64,000 nucleotides of DNA from Candidatus Bathyarchaeota archaeon (lineage in GTDB: Archaea; Thermoproteota; Bathyarchaeia; 40CM-2-53-6). The stretch is taken from positions 15,363-79,362 of the forward strand of contig VBBQ01000033.1 in the NCBI GenBank assembly GCA_005888755.1, read 5' to 3'. The notes below the pieces were generated by a model. It ran no database searches, was not told the DNA's origin, and saw nothing but the letters and a program-made list of their open reading frames with translations. Every line of letters begins with the position of its first letter. The stretch's first letter is position 1. The position numbers were made by a program, and so were the translations under genes. Of this stretch, positions 1 to 8,088 are shown one piece after another.

Positions 1-67
1 AGACTTCATGATCCAAACAGTGCCTCTCAGGTCTTGCGGAGGTCTGTTCAGGTCTAGGAAGCGGTTT

Positions 68-210
68 TGGTGGGGCCGGTGGGATTTGAACCCACGACCT
101 CTGGCCCCGATTTCTCGGGGTCGCCAGCGCCCCAGGGTCACCGTCCAAGATTGGACTCTGGTATCCTCTGGGCGGGGTCAATCCCCTTGACCAAGCTAGA
201 CGACGGCCCC
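68..210 (-). tRNA. tRNA-Pro (anticodon GGG) with three predicted introns
   Basis: Read on the minus strand. The acceptor stem is 210-204 with 78-72, the discriminator A is at 71 and CCA is encoded at 70-68. The T arm is 95-79 with loop TTCAAAT. The gene is 140 nt without CCA, about 62 nt too long. Removing 157-137 (21 nt) and about 121-99 (23 nt) joins anticodon stem CCAGC/GCTGG around loop CTGGGGC, so the anticodon (133-131) is GGG. Both introns show bulge-helix-bulge geometry. Intron 2 has central helix TACC (163-160) with GGTG (142-139) and 3-nt bulges AGA and ACC. Intron 3 has CTGG (127-124) with CCAG (104-101) and bulges CGA and AGG. A third insertion of 18-21 nt lies at the D arm, where GGAT occurs twice (184-181 and 166-163); its ends are ambiguous. 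The mature RNA would be 75-78 nt. The Pro identity is also supported by similarity, from memory, to thaumarchaeal tRNA-Pro. Confidence 0.85.
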
Positions 211-294
211 TGAACAGGGAACCGAAACCCCGGTGCTTTTCTGTGTTATGCTCGGCGCTAGTCAGACGCATGCTCCCGGGATAGATGGATGGTT

Positions 295-753
295 CTATTG
301 AGAAGCGGGGATGGTCATCTTCATGATCGTCTCTTCGACTGGATAGCCTTCTTTTCTCCAGCCTTCCATCCCGTCAAGCATCTCTTTCACTTTGAAACCG
401 AGGGCGGTCAGTTTCGCGGCCGCTTTGGTGGATGCATTGCAGAAGACGCCATCACAGTATGTCACCAGTACTTTGTCTGGGGGTAGTGAAGCGATTGTGG
501 TTGAGTCAATTGTTCGATGTGGTATGTTGATGGCTCCCGGAATATGTCCTCGGGCGTACGTTTCAGGGCTTCGTGCATCGATCACAACGATCCCTGAAAT
601 CTTGTCTGTGATATCGTGGTAGACGTCTGACGGGTCGGTTTCGAACGATAACTTGGAGAGGAAGTGGTTGTGTGCTACTGCAGGGTCCGCTGGTGATGTT
701 GCGAGAACGTTGGACGGGCCTTGGTTAAAGGCTTCGTTCTTGCGACTCGACAT
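295..753 (-). CDS. Rhodanese-domain protein (putative sulfurtransferase)
   Basis: 152 aa, a single rhodanese domain over most of its length. The fold is shown by VVIDARSPETYARGHIPGA (start of the domain, with the conserved D-R and G-H-I-P-G-A), then the active-site loop VTYCDGVFCNAST whose first Cys is the expected persulfide carrier, and the terminal GMEGWRKEGYPV helix. Family members move sulfane sulfur between small thiols and proteins in the cytoplasm; the substrate here is unknown. The start is an ATG at 753. It lies just downstream of a membrane protein gene on the same strand (33 nt gap), so the two may be cotranscribed, but nothing ties their functions. Confidence 0.85.
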   Translation of the reverse strand: MSSRKNEAFNQGPSNVLATSPADPAVAHNHFLSKLSFETDPSDVYHDITDKISGIVVIDARSPETYARGHIPGAINIPHRTIDSTTIASLPPDKVLVTYCDGVFCNASTKAAAKLTALGFKVKEMLDGMEGWRKEGYPVEETIMKMTIPASQ

Positions 754-785
754 TTTTTAGGATCAGAATGGAATTGGGAAAGTTT

Positions 786-1331
786 CTATTTATTTGTTGT
801 CTGAACCGCGACAGCTTGTTTAGGCTGGGGTTCAACGCGGTGTGGCCGGTGCATGCGATAAGTTGCGAGCGATCCCAAGCCACTGATAACCAACAGAGTT
901 GCTATAGGAAAGACTGGGACGACAAGGAGCGTCGATACTAGGCGGTCAACTGGTATGACTAGGGGTGCGGTGTAGACTTGGGAGAAGTGGAGGGGAATGC
1001 CTTGGAGACTTGCAGACCTGGCCGCTTGTTCAAGGCTTCTAGCGTACAGAAGGCCGAGGCCAACGGTTGCCAGTCCACCTAGAATGTTGATCGCCCCGCC
1101 CAACCGAGTGTACCTGGCCAACATCAAACCGCTGCCGATCAAAACGACGAATGCAACGCCAAACTGGGCCAGCATCAAGTTGTCAGGCTGAATCGAAGCA
1201 AGATTGACCGTCGCAGGGAGATTGTAGCCGAACAACGCCCAACCTATTGCGAGAAGGCTGGAGAAAACACCTAGACCACCCGCCAACAATGATCTTGGAT
1301 GTCCGACTCGCATCTGGCTTACCTTGGCCAT
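786..1331 (-). CDS. Hypothetical four-helix membrane protein
   Basis: 181 aa with about four hydrophobic segments (residues roughly 15-36, 50-70, 77-95 and 125-158) and a basic C-terminal tail. A helix-rich small integral membrane protein; I do not recognise a family. The start is ATG at 1331; an in-frame ATG six codons later (MRVGHP) is an alternative. It sits between an asparagine-synthase-like gene and a rhodanese gene, all on the minus strand, and could share a transcript with the rhodanese. No catalytic motif can be seen. Confidence 0.6.
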   Translation of the reverse strand: MAKVSQMRVGHPRSLLAGGLGVFSSLLAIGWALFGYNLPATVNLASIQPDNLMLAQFGVAFVVLIGSGLMLARYTRLGGAINILGGLATVGLGLLYARSLEQAARSASLQGIPLHFSQVYTAPLVIPVDRLVSTLLVVPVFPIATLLVISGLGSLATYRMHRPHRVEPQPKQAVAVQTTNK

Positions 1332-1379
1332 TTTCCAATCGCCGCTTACAAAGCCTGTCTAGCGGATAAGTCTTCCACG

Positions 1380-2726
1380 CTATCCCGTGAAGGATTCCAG
1401 CATATTGCCGAGGCTCATTCCCTGCCGTCTTGCTTCTTTCAACAAAACCTTCTGAACACCACTGGAATATTGGACGGCCTTCTTGGGCCGATCTACAACA
1501 CTATCCGGCAAGCTCAAGCGAGTGGCAAGTCTTCTCAGAATATATTTTCGCGTCACTTTTCCATCAGCGAGTTTGACTCGGAGAGACGCGGGCAGTTTCA
1601 GGGCGTACTCGACAAGCGGGAGGTAGGCGAAGGGGCAGCAGAGCTCGAGACCAGCCGCGACGGCTAGTTTGTCTCCGGGGTCAAAATCCTTGGCGGAAGC
1701 GGCTACTACGCTGTCGAACATTTCTTTCCCAAGATTGTTTATCCCCACTTGTAGAGCGATGTCTTCGAATTTCCCATAACCACCGAACAGTTCATCGCTG
1801 AGCTGACCCGCTGCGATATAGCTCAGGCCCATCTCGCGTGCTTTCTGACATGCAAAATAGATCGGAACCGAGATCCCGACAATCACTGGATCCGCGGTCT
1901 CGATGATCCCGACAACATCAGGTAATGAATCGAGGATCTCGGAACTTGACAGCTCTCGGACATTGGCTTGAATTCCGAAACTCTTTGCCGTTTTTTCCGC
2001 ATGCTCTAGTTCTGGCTGACCTCTCAACCCCACGGAGATCAGTTCTGGCGCTAGTCCCTCACTCCTCGCTACTTTAGCAACTAGTGCGCTGTCCAATCCT
2101 CCAGAGAATGCGATCCCAGAGCGTCGGGGTACAATCCTGCGGACGGCTTCTCTAAAGAGCTCATCCAGAGCGTAAGTCGCGTCCAACTCACTTATCGGTT
2201 CTTCTTTTCGTTGCTTGAGCGAGTAATTGTTGACTGTCTCGTAGCCTCGGACGGAGGCTCGAATTATCTTGCCAGGAGAAACCGGCCAGGGTTCGTGAAT
2301 GCCAATTGCTTTGAGAGGAGATTTCAGACTGGCAAAGGCGACAATTCCGTCTTCTGCCTTTCCATAGTACAGGGGTTTCTGTCCGACGATATCCCTGCCC
2401 GCAATCAGATGGTCCTGGAGCGAGGTTAGAAAGGCAAAGGCTCCAGCTGTCTGTATGAGACGGCTGGGACCTGCGGGCGCAGGATTGCCGTGTCGTTGAT
2501 CGTCGCCGAAGAAAACTCCGTCAAGAGCCAGTGGTATGGCTGAATTACCCAACGACTGAGCATCGGAGGAATCGCAGATTCCAATCGCGGTTTTTTCTCT
2601 GTCAGGAAGGCTTTGCACAAGGGTTCGAGATTTGAGTCCGCGGTCCTCCATTAAGGAGAGCATGGTCTTTGCCTTCGATTCGAGATCGTCCGCTTCCCGT
2701 CCTACGAGGCCGCAGATACCCGTCAT
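1380..2726 (-). CDS. Asparagine synthase-related protein (AsnB-like)
   Basis: 448 aa. The C-terminal half has the ATP-pyrophosphatase loop FSGGLDSALVAKVA (about residue 206) and the downstream AAGQLSDELFGGYGKF stretch, both typical of the synthetase domain that adenylates aspartate. The N-terminal half looks like a GATase type 2 domain (GQKPLYYG, FASLKSPLKAIG), but the usual nucleophile position is changed: Cys is residue 5 (MTGIC) rather than residue 2, and the glutamine-binding RGPD motif reads RGLK. It is also shorter than typical AsnB (500-600 aa). Glutaminase activity is therefore doubtful; an ammonia-dependent or different amide-forming role is possible. Divergent from purB with a shared 69-nt spacer. 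Confidence 0.75.
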   Translation of the reverse strand: MTGICGLVGREADDLESKAKTMLSLMEDRGLKSRTLVQSLPDREKTAIGICDSSDAQSLGNSAIPLALDGVFFGDDQRHGNPAPAGPSRLIQTAGAFAFLTSLQDHLIAGRDIVGQKPLYYGKAEDGIVAFASLKSPLKAIGIHEPWPVSPGKIIRASVRGYETVNNYSLKQRKEEPISELDATYALDELFREAVRRIVPRRSGIAFSGGLDSALVAKVARSEGLAPELISVGLRGQPELEHAEKTAKSFGIQANVRELSSSEILDSLPDVVGIIETADPVIVGISVPIYFACQKAREMGLSYIAAGQLSDELFGGYGKFEDIALQVGINNLGKEMFDSVVAASAKDFDPGDKLAVAAGLELCCPFAYLPLVEYALKLPASLRVKLADGKVTRKYILRRLATRLSLPDSVVDRPKKAVQYSSGVQKVLLKEARRQGMSLGNMLESFTG

Positions 2727-2751
2727 TATTCTCCTACTTTCTCCAGAGTTG

Positions 2752-2761
2752 TTTAATATGA
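2752..2761 (+). promoter_or_regulatory. Probable TATA box of purB
   Basis: TTTAATATGA lies 35-44 nt before the purB TTG start in the short divergent spacer with the asparagine-synthase-like gene. This is the distance expected for an archaeal TATA box followed by a very short leader. The call rests on motif and spacing only. Confidence 0.45.
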
Positions 2762-2795
2762 TAGGCTAGTTGCTTCTCCTTCCGAGTCGGTAAGA

Positions 2796-4133
2796 TTGCC
2801 TATTCTTCCAATTGACACGGGCCGTTATGGCAGTCCCGAGATGAGGAGAATCTTCGAGGAAGAAAACAAACTCCAAAGATGGTTGGATGTTGAAGCGGCT
2901 GTCGCAGAAGCACAAGCCTTCGTCGGAGACATTCCGAAAGAGGCGGCGGAGGAAATCGGACGGAACGCCAACACGAAGATCGTGACTCTTGATCATGTCA
3001 AAGGGATCGAGAAGGAGATTCGTCACGATCTAATGGCGATGGTAGTGGCGCTCTCAGAAGCTTCTACGGGTGAAGGCCGCAAGTACGTCCATTATGGGCT
3101 AACAAGCTACGATATTGAGGATACGGCGACAGCGCTCCAATTCAAGGAAGCTTTCTCGGTAATAGAGAAGAGACTTGACGGGCTGCAAGAGACCCTCGCT
3201 TCACGCGTACGTAAGCACCGCGCCCTGTTGATCGTAGGTCGGACTCACGGACGCCACGCCGGAGTCATCACCCTAGGCCTCAAGCTCGCAGTCTGGCTAG
3301 AAGAGATCCGGAGATATCAGCAGAGACTGAAGCAGGTTAAGGAACGGGTTCTGGTCGGAAAGGTTCTGGGAATCGTCGGAAACGGAGCCGGGCTCGGAGA
3401 GAATGCATTGAAGATTCAGGAGCGAGCGCTGAGCAAGTTGGGGCTCAAACCAGCCGGCCTCGTCACACAAGTTATCCAAAGAGATCTCCACGCCGAAACC
3501 GTTTGCTATCTCTCCCTACTAGGGTCAAGTCTCGACAAGTTCGCGACCGAAATTCGGAACTTGCAGAGAAGCGAGATCTCGGAGGTTATGGAGCCGTTCG
3601 CGCGAGACAAGCAGGTCGGAAGCTCGGCTCTACCCTCGAAGAGAAATCCGGAGCTTAGCGAAAGGGTCTCGAGCATGGCAAAACTGATGCGAGGCCTAGT
3701 CATTCCTGCGCTTGAGAACATTCCTTTATGGCACGAGCGGGACATTTCCAATTCTGCCAGTGAGCGTTTCGTCTTTCCAATGTCTTTCATTCTTGTCGAT
3801 GAAATGCTCCGGCTTGTGACACGGGTCTTGGATGGGTTGGAGGTCTCGCCGGAGAACATGGAACGAAACTTGGAGCTATCACAAGGATCCCTGCTAGCCG
3901 AGAGAATCGTGAACCTTCTCGTTGAGATGGGAGTTCCAAGACAAGATGCTCACGAAAGAATAAGAAAACTATCGATCAAGAGTCTCGACAACAAGATTCC
4001 CTTTGGGCAGCTCCTCCTCGAAGATAAGTTCATCTCGAAAAGACTAAAACCCAAGGAAATCAAGGAAGCACTTGACTACCGCACATACCTCGGCGTTACC
4101 CGTGAACTAATCAACTTGGCTTTGAAGGAGTAG
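2796..4133 (+). CDS. purB: Adenylosuccinate lyase
   Basis: 445 aa, normal length. The enzyme makes fumarate by splitting SAICAR and adenylosuccinate in purine synthesis. The fumarase/ASL superfamily signature is clear: GSSALPSKRNPELSERV near residue 272, with the flexible catalytic serine loop. TSYDIEDTATALQ (about 104) and GRTHGRHAG (about 148) carry the other two conserved active-site regions, including the catalytic His. The start is TTG at 2796, supported by the TATA-like box 35-44 nt upstream and by the conserved N-terminus (RYGSPEM, then RIFEEE). Not in an evident operon. Confidence 0.96.
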   Translation: MPILPIDTGRYGSPEMRRIFEEENKLQRWLDVEAAVAEAQAFVGDIPKEAAEEIGRNANTKIVTLDHVKGIEKEIRHDLMAMVVALSEASTGEGRKYVHYGLTSYDIEDTATALQFKEAFSVIEKRLDGLQETLASRVRKHRALLIVGRTHGRHAGVITLGLKLAVWLEEIRRYQQRLKQVKERVLVGKVLGIVGNGAGLGENALKIQERALSKLGLKPAGLVTQVIQRDLHAETVCYLSLLGSSLDKFATEIRNLQRSEISEVMEPFARDKQVGSSALPSKRNPELSERVSSMAKLMRGLVIPALENIPLWHERDISNSASERFVFPMSFILVDEMLRLVTRVLDGLEVSPENMERNLELSQGSLLAERIVNLLVEMGVPRQDAHERIRKLSIKSLDNKIPFGQLLLEDKFISKRLKPKEIKEALDYRTYLGVTRELINLALKE

Positions 4134-4390
4134 ACCCATCATATCGGCATCATTGTCATAGCCTTCACAGCGTTGGGCTATTTCTCGTTGAAGCTCCGTC
4201 AACACTCGTACACCCGCCCTGCAATCCTGATCAAGAGGTTCTAGAGGATCGGTCTTGAGATTCGAAGAGACTCATGCAGTTAAGGAGAACGCGATGCGAG
4301 CATCAACGCAGCGAGCGAGAATTGGTCAGCTGTCACAGTCTCATCCTATTTTATCAATGACAACTCAAGGAGAAGAGGATCGCCAACACA
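4134..4390. other. Sparse region after purB
   Basis: No convincing gene. A short hydrophobic frame (4135-4242, about 35 codons, ending KRF) follows the purB stop but has no normal start codon. Nothing here resembles an RNA gene. It runs on into the uncertain ORF at 4391. Confidence 0.4.
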
Positions 4391-4741
4391 ATGACCAGAT
4401 GCATGCAGGCTCAGAAAACTGCCGGGCTGGGTGCTGTGACGCCGCTCGAGCCTAAGGTCAAAGTCGCCCCCCAAAGCGTTTTCTACGCCTTGCACACCTG
4501 TCGCGGGACTTGCGCATCGGGCTGCGGCGTATCTCAAACCCGCGTCGCCGAAATAGTTTTCGGGATCGAAATTGTCGAGTGGGATCTTTGCTCCGTCTGT
4601 CTTTCTCGGACCGGTTTCCTCGAATACTTCAACTCCCTGCCTTCGGCGACCCCGCGAGAAGCGGAGGAAATCAAAATACTCCTAGGAATTTCGAATGAGA
4701 CGCTTGAAAGGCAGAACCGATCTACCCCGCCCATGACCTAA
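4391..4741 (+). CDS. Uncertain cysteine-containing small protein
   Basis: 116 codons from an ATG. The middle holds CRGTCASGC and later CSVC, a spacing that could bind a metal, followed by an acidic helix (TPREAEEIKILL). I do not recognise a family. The region around it is poor in genes, no clear promoter is visible, and both strands are partly open, so this may not be a gene. The paired Cys motifs are the only positive evidence. Confidence 0.3.
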   Translation: MTRCMQAQKTAGLGAVTPLEPKVKVAPQSVFYALHTCRGTCASGCGVSQTRVAEIVFGIEIVEWDLCSVCLSRTGFLEYFNSLPSATPREAEEIKILLGISNETLERQNRSTPPMT

Positions 4742-5000
4742 TTTCGAGAATTCAGATTGGTGAGCTACCCGTATAGTCCCCCTCCCTTCTGAAACCTAAT
4801 GGCTTGCGAAATAGCCTACTTTCGGGTGTTATTTCTCGGCTGCTTCCAAGCCTCTCAGAGAGAATCACGAGCTGCTAGGAGGCGCATCAGTTCTTAGTTT
4901 TATCTGTGGGAAAAACCAGTGGTTAAACTTTTATTTCGCTTCAAACCGCGAGGACAACTGAAGGCGCTAGAATCTGAAGGAAGCATATCTGACCGTGGGA
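4742..5000. other. Non-coding stretch before a small ORF
   Basis: No gene seen. It contains a T/A-rich element AACTTTTATTT near 4924-4936 that could be the TATA box for the small ORF at 5001, though at about 65 nt it is rather far away. Confidence 0.35.
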
Positions 5001-5165
5001 ATGCTTCTACTCTTCACAGGATGCATGGGCGCAATCGCAGCCACGACCGCCATGGGCGCCGGAGCAGCCATTACTGGTGCGGCGCTCCAACAGCTTCTCG
5101 TCGCTGAAGTCATATCGACCATCATCGCCTTCGTCGGCGGCGCACTTGTAATGCGCAACCGTTAG
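5001..5165 (+). CDS. Small hydrophobic (possible lipoprotein or membrane) peptide
   Basis: 54 codons, ATG at 5001 (GTG at 4995 is an alternative). The N-terminus reads MLLLFTGCMGAIAATTAMG, resembling a short signal with a cysteine at position 8, followed by Ala/Gly-rich sequence and a second hydrophobic stretch (EVISTIIAFVGGALVM) ending in MRNR. Two membrane passes are plausible. It converges with rfcL and overlaps its stop by 4 nt. The strongly hydrophobic, non-random composition and positive C-terminus support a real gene; the weak ribosome-binding site argues against it. Family unknown. Confidence 0.4.
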   Translation: MLLLFTGCMGAIAATTAMGAGAAITGAALQQLLVAEVISTIIAFVGGALVMRNR

Positions 5166-6397
5166 GCGGCCAGATCATCTTCCAGCGAGAGAATCTCGTC
5201 TAGCGGTTCTTTCGCGTCGAGCCATTCTGCAATCTGACGATATTTTTCCGGGTCGTGCTCATGGATGAACTGGATCATTGGTAGGTAGAGTTTCGTCCCT
5301 CTTCGACTGGAAGTGTGGGACTTGGACCCGATCATGGCTCCGACTCCCTTTCGAAGCTCTCTTGTTCCTCGGCTACGAGACATCGAGCTGATTCTTTGCG
5401 GGAACTTCATTGACGCCCAGCCTCCTGGGCTCGTCTCCTTTGCGACAGCAACGCCGGCAGTCATGAGATCGAGAGCATACGATAACAGATGCCACGACTG
5501 TGTCTTCCTGATCCGGGCAAAGTATAGATCCGCTTCTGCAAGTGCAGACATGGCCCTTTCCAGCTCGTGGCGATTCGGAATCTGGCTTGGAGTGTTTTCT
5601 AGAATCCATTGAAAGAGCATTTCATGGTCCAGGTCCGACTTTTCCAGAGCACGTCGAGCTTGGGCAACAGTTCTGCTGTTGAAGATAATCCGTAGAACCT
5701 CGAAAATGGACTCTGTCCGGTCTCGGCTCGACAACAGAGCAGTATCCTCCAGTGTGAGACTTTTCTTGAGCTCGGTTAGAATCTGGAGGTCAGTTATCGC
5801 TGATCGCATATCGCCACGATCCCGCTCCATAATGGACCTGAGCGCTTCCTCGTCCGCATTCACGCCCTCCTTGGAGAGTATTCCCTTCATCAGCGGGATC
5901 CCTTCTCTCAGTCCGAGTCTTTTCAGCTCGATGAGGAGACATGCGTCTCGTAGAGGTCTGATCTTTGGATCCCAGGGATCGTTTGCTGTCAGAACGATTG
6001 GAAACTGAGACTCTTTGATTACTCGGAGAATCGCGATGATCGCGCCCGAGTCTGTTCTGAGATTGATACCATCCACTTCATCGAGAAGTATGAGTCTTCC
6101 CTTGCTGAACAGAGATGCCTGTGTTGATGCTAGTCCCGCGATTCTCGATAGAATTTCGCCGCTCCGCTTGTCAGAGGCGTTGATCTCTACGAGGTCCCAG
6201 TCTCTCTCCCGAGCAACCGCCTCGGGGATTGTTGTCTTTCCTACTCCAGCTGGGCCGTACAAGAGAACTGCTCCTTTGGAGGGTTTGCCCTCGGCCCAAG
6301 AGTCAAGCCATTGGCGGATCTTTTCTAGAGCCACCTTGTTGCCCGCGATCGCGCGAGTAGTCTGCGGTCTGTATCTAACGGTCCAGGGCTGCGACAT
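5162..6397 (-). CDS. rfcL: Replication factor C large subunit
   Basis: 411 aa. AAA+ subunit of the clamp loader that, with the small subunit, opens and loads PCNA. Walker A GPAGVGKT at about 48-55, Walker B LILLDEVDG near 101, sensor region LTANDPWDPKIRPLRD. As expected for a large subunit, there is no SRC arginine finger. The start is set at ATG 6397 (MSQPWTVRYRP) because homologues begin with this WTxKYRP-like block and GAGAGGAAC just upstream is a good ribosome-binding site; a longer frame upstream exists but overlaps rfcS. The last 23 nt of rfcS overlap this gene, so translation is likely coupled. I see no clear PCNA-binding box at the C-terminus (EILSLEDDLAA). Confidence 0.95.
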   Translation of the reverse strand: MSQPWTVRYRPQTTRAIAGNKVALEKIRQWLDSWAEGKPSKGAVLLYGPAGVGKTTIPEAVARERDWDLVEINASDKRSGEILSRIAGLASTQASLFSKGRLILLDEVDGINLRTDSGAIIAILRVIKESQFPIVLTANDPWDPKIRPLRDACLLIELKRLGLREGIPLMKGILSKEGVNADEEALRSIMERDRGDMRSAITDLQILTELKKSLTLEDTALLSSRDRTESIFEVLRIIFNSRTVAQARRALEKSDLDHEMLFQWILENTPSQIPNRHELERAMSALAEADLYFARIRKTQSWHLLSYALDLMTAGVAVAKETSPGGWASMKFPQRISSMSRSRGTRELRKGVGAMIGSKSHTSSRRGTKLYLPMIQFIHEHDPEKYRQIAEWLDAKEPLDEILSLEDDLAA

Positions 6398-7373
6398 GTT
6401 CCTCTCGAACACTTTTATGAACTGATGACTGAGCAGCCAAATGGGCCAACAGGGCGCTGAGCTGGACTTCCTCATCTCCGCCCTGGACTAGCCGGAAGTC
6501 TGTGTCCCCGATAGCCTCGATCAGACTGATCCTCGTCTTCTCTGAAATGGCGAGGCGGAAGACTTCAGAGTGAATCTGTTTGACAATGTCGGAGCCGGAT
6601 AGACCGTATTTTACGAGGAGGTTTCGAAGCTCGTCGCGTGCTTTGAGAAAGTCACCTTTCAAGGCATGATTCAACATCTCGTGCACATCCGTAGGTCTGG
6701 CTCTTCCAACTACTTGGTAGACTGTCTCCTCTGAGATTCCCTTGGACATGGAGGAAGCCGCTTGTAGGAGGTTGACCGCCTTTCGAAGGTCTCCCTCAGC
6801 CACTTCTACTATGGTTTTCAAACCCCCCTCTGTGGTTTTTACGTTCTCATTTTTCGCAATTCGGTGGAGGTATTCGACGACTTTCTCCTCGGGTAGGGGT
6901 GTGAACCGGAATAGGGCGCATCTTGACTGGATTGGCTCGATGATTCTCCCAGAATAGTTGCAGCAGAGGATGAAACGGCAAGTATTGGTGTAATTCTCCA
7001 TTGTTCGGCGAAGTGCGCCCTGGGCATCCCCCGTCATATTGTCAGCTTCGTCTAAAACAAGGATTTTGAAGGGAACACTGGTGAGCGACGCCATCCTGGC
7101 GAATTCTTTCACAGTGGTCCGGACCACGTCTATTCCCCGTTCATCACTCGCGTTCAATTCCTTGAATGCATCTTGGAATCGCTCACCGAAAAGATCATGA
7201 GCGAGACACAACCCGGCAGTCGTCTTACCGGTCCCGGGCGGACCTGCGAACAAGCAGTGGGGCATTGTGCCTCTCTTGACGAAATCTTTGAGCCGAGAGA
7301 CTATCTCTTCTTGGTCCATTATCTCGTCGAGACTCTTTGGCCTGTACTTCTCAGTCCAGAGAGCGGCTTCCAA
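6375..7373 (-). CDS. rfcS: Replication factor C small subunit
   Basis: 332 aa, TTG start at 7373. AAA+ clamp-loader subunit: WTEKYRPKSLDEI at the N-terminus, Walker A GPPGTGKT (44-51), Walker B VLDEADNM (about 106), and IQSRCALFRF carrying the SRC arginine-finger motif that completes the neighbouring ATPase site. First gene of an rfcS-rfcL pair with a 23-nt overlap. Four small subunits and one large subunit form the archaeal RFC ring. Divergent from the GINS-mcm unit with about 150 nt between them. Confidence 0.97.
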   Translation of the reverse strand: MEAALWTEKYRPKSLDEIMDQEEIVSRLKDFVKRGTMPHCLFAGPPGTGKTTAGLCLAHDLFGERFQDAFKELNASDERGIDVVRTTVKEFARMASLTSVPFKILVLDEADNMTGDAQGALRRTMENYTNTCRFILCCNYSGRIIEPIQSRCALFRFTPLPEEKVVEYLHRIAKNENVKTTEGGLKTIVEVAEGDLRKAVNLLQAASSMSKGISEETVYQVVGRARPTDVHEMLNHALKGDFLKARDELRNLLVKYGLSGSDIVKQIHSEVFRLAISEKTRISLIEAIGDTDFRLVQGGDEEVQLSALLAHLAAQSSVHKSVREEHVAALDR

Positions 7374-7524
7374 TCAGATCCAACCAAACAACTTGATGTT
7401 CTCAGCCATATAGAACTGTTTCATCCACCTCTCTGAGCAAATATCGTGTGATCAATTTGCTTTTCTGTTTAGAATGCCTTTATGGAGCCCACTTTCGTCG
7501 TGATGATTCCCCGGGGCGAGTAAT

Positions 7525-8088
7525 TTGGAGAAAGAACCATCTATCGTAGAGATTGTAGACACAGAACTCGAAAACTCGCCTTCACGACTAACACTTCTCC
7601 GCGAATTCCCAGAAACCCGGATCGGCGATAGGACCCTAGGCCCATACCGAATGGGACAAGAGATCGAACTTTCACTGTGGATCGCCCAACACTTGGTCCA
7701 GATGGGGTACGCCCGCTTCAAAGAAGAAGAACAACTCACTCTAAACACGCTCTCAACTACCCATTATAGGCAGACTCTGCCCGCCTCAAACCAGATCCCG
7801 GAGCTGCCTCGGTCATTCTATTTTCAACTCCGCAGGCTCATCAAAGACCTCAAGAACCTTGAAGTGAAAGACCGGACGAAGGCCCGGGAGCTAGACAAAG
7901 CACTTGCTTTGGGATGGGATATTGTCAACTTACGAGTGAAAAAGATCGCATCTCTAGGGGCTTCTGGGGGTCAAACTACTGAGGTCACGTCCAAACTTAC
8001 GCTGGAGGAGAAGGCTCTCTTCGAGAAGGTGCGTCAGAACGTTGAGTCGTGGAAGAAAGACATTCTTGGCAGTGAGACTACAAATTGA
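7525..8088 (+). CDS. GINS complex subunit
   Basis: 187 aa from a TTG start. Directly upstream of mcm, overlapping its start by 4 nt. The helical N-terminal region with RMGQEIELSLWIAQHLVQMGYARFKEE and the following ELPRSFYFQLRRL block match archaeal GINS family proteins, which bind MCM and RecJ/GAN in the replicative helicase complex. I cannot decide between Gins51 and Gins23 from sequence alone; the pairing with mcm is seen for Gins23 in Crenarchaeota. Translational coupling to mcm through the shared ATTGA is likely. Confidence 0.75.
   Translation: MEKEPSIVEIVDTELENSPSRLTLLREFPETRIGDRTLGPYRMGQEIELSLWIAQHLVQMGYARFKEEEQLTLNTLSTTHYRQTLPASNQIPELPRSFYFQLRRLIKDLKNLEVKDRTKARELDKALALGWDIVNLRVKKIASLGASGGQTTEVTSKLTLEEKALFEKVRQNVESWKKDILGSETTN

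Noticed and set aside
8-190. Plus-strand ORF over the tRNA gene
   Set aside because: It is the antisense of the tRNA; the product pattern (GWDLNPRPLA-like) is a well-known tRNA shadow.
4255-4455. Plus-strand ORF of 66 codons in the gap after purB
   Set aside because: Composition is random-like and it overlaps the better, though weak, candidate at 4391.
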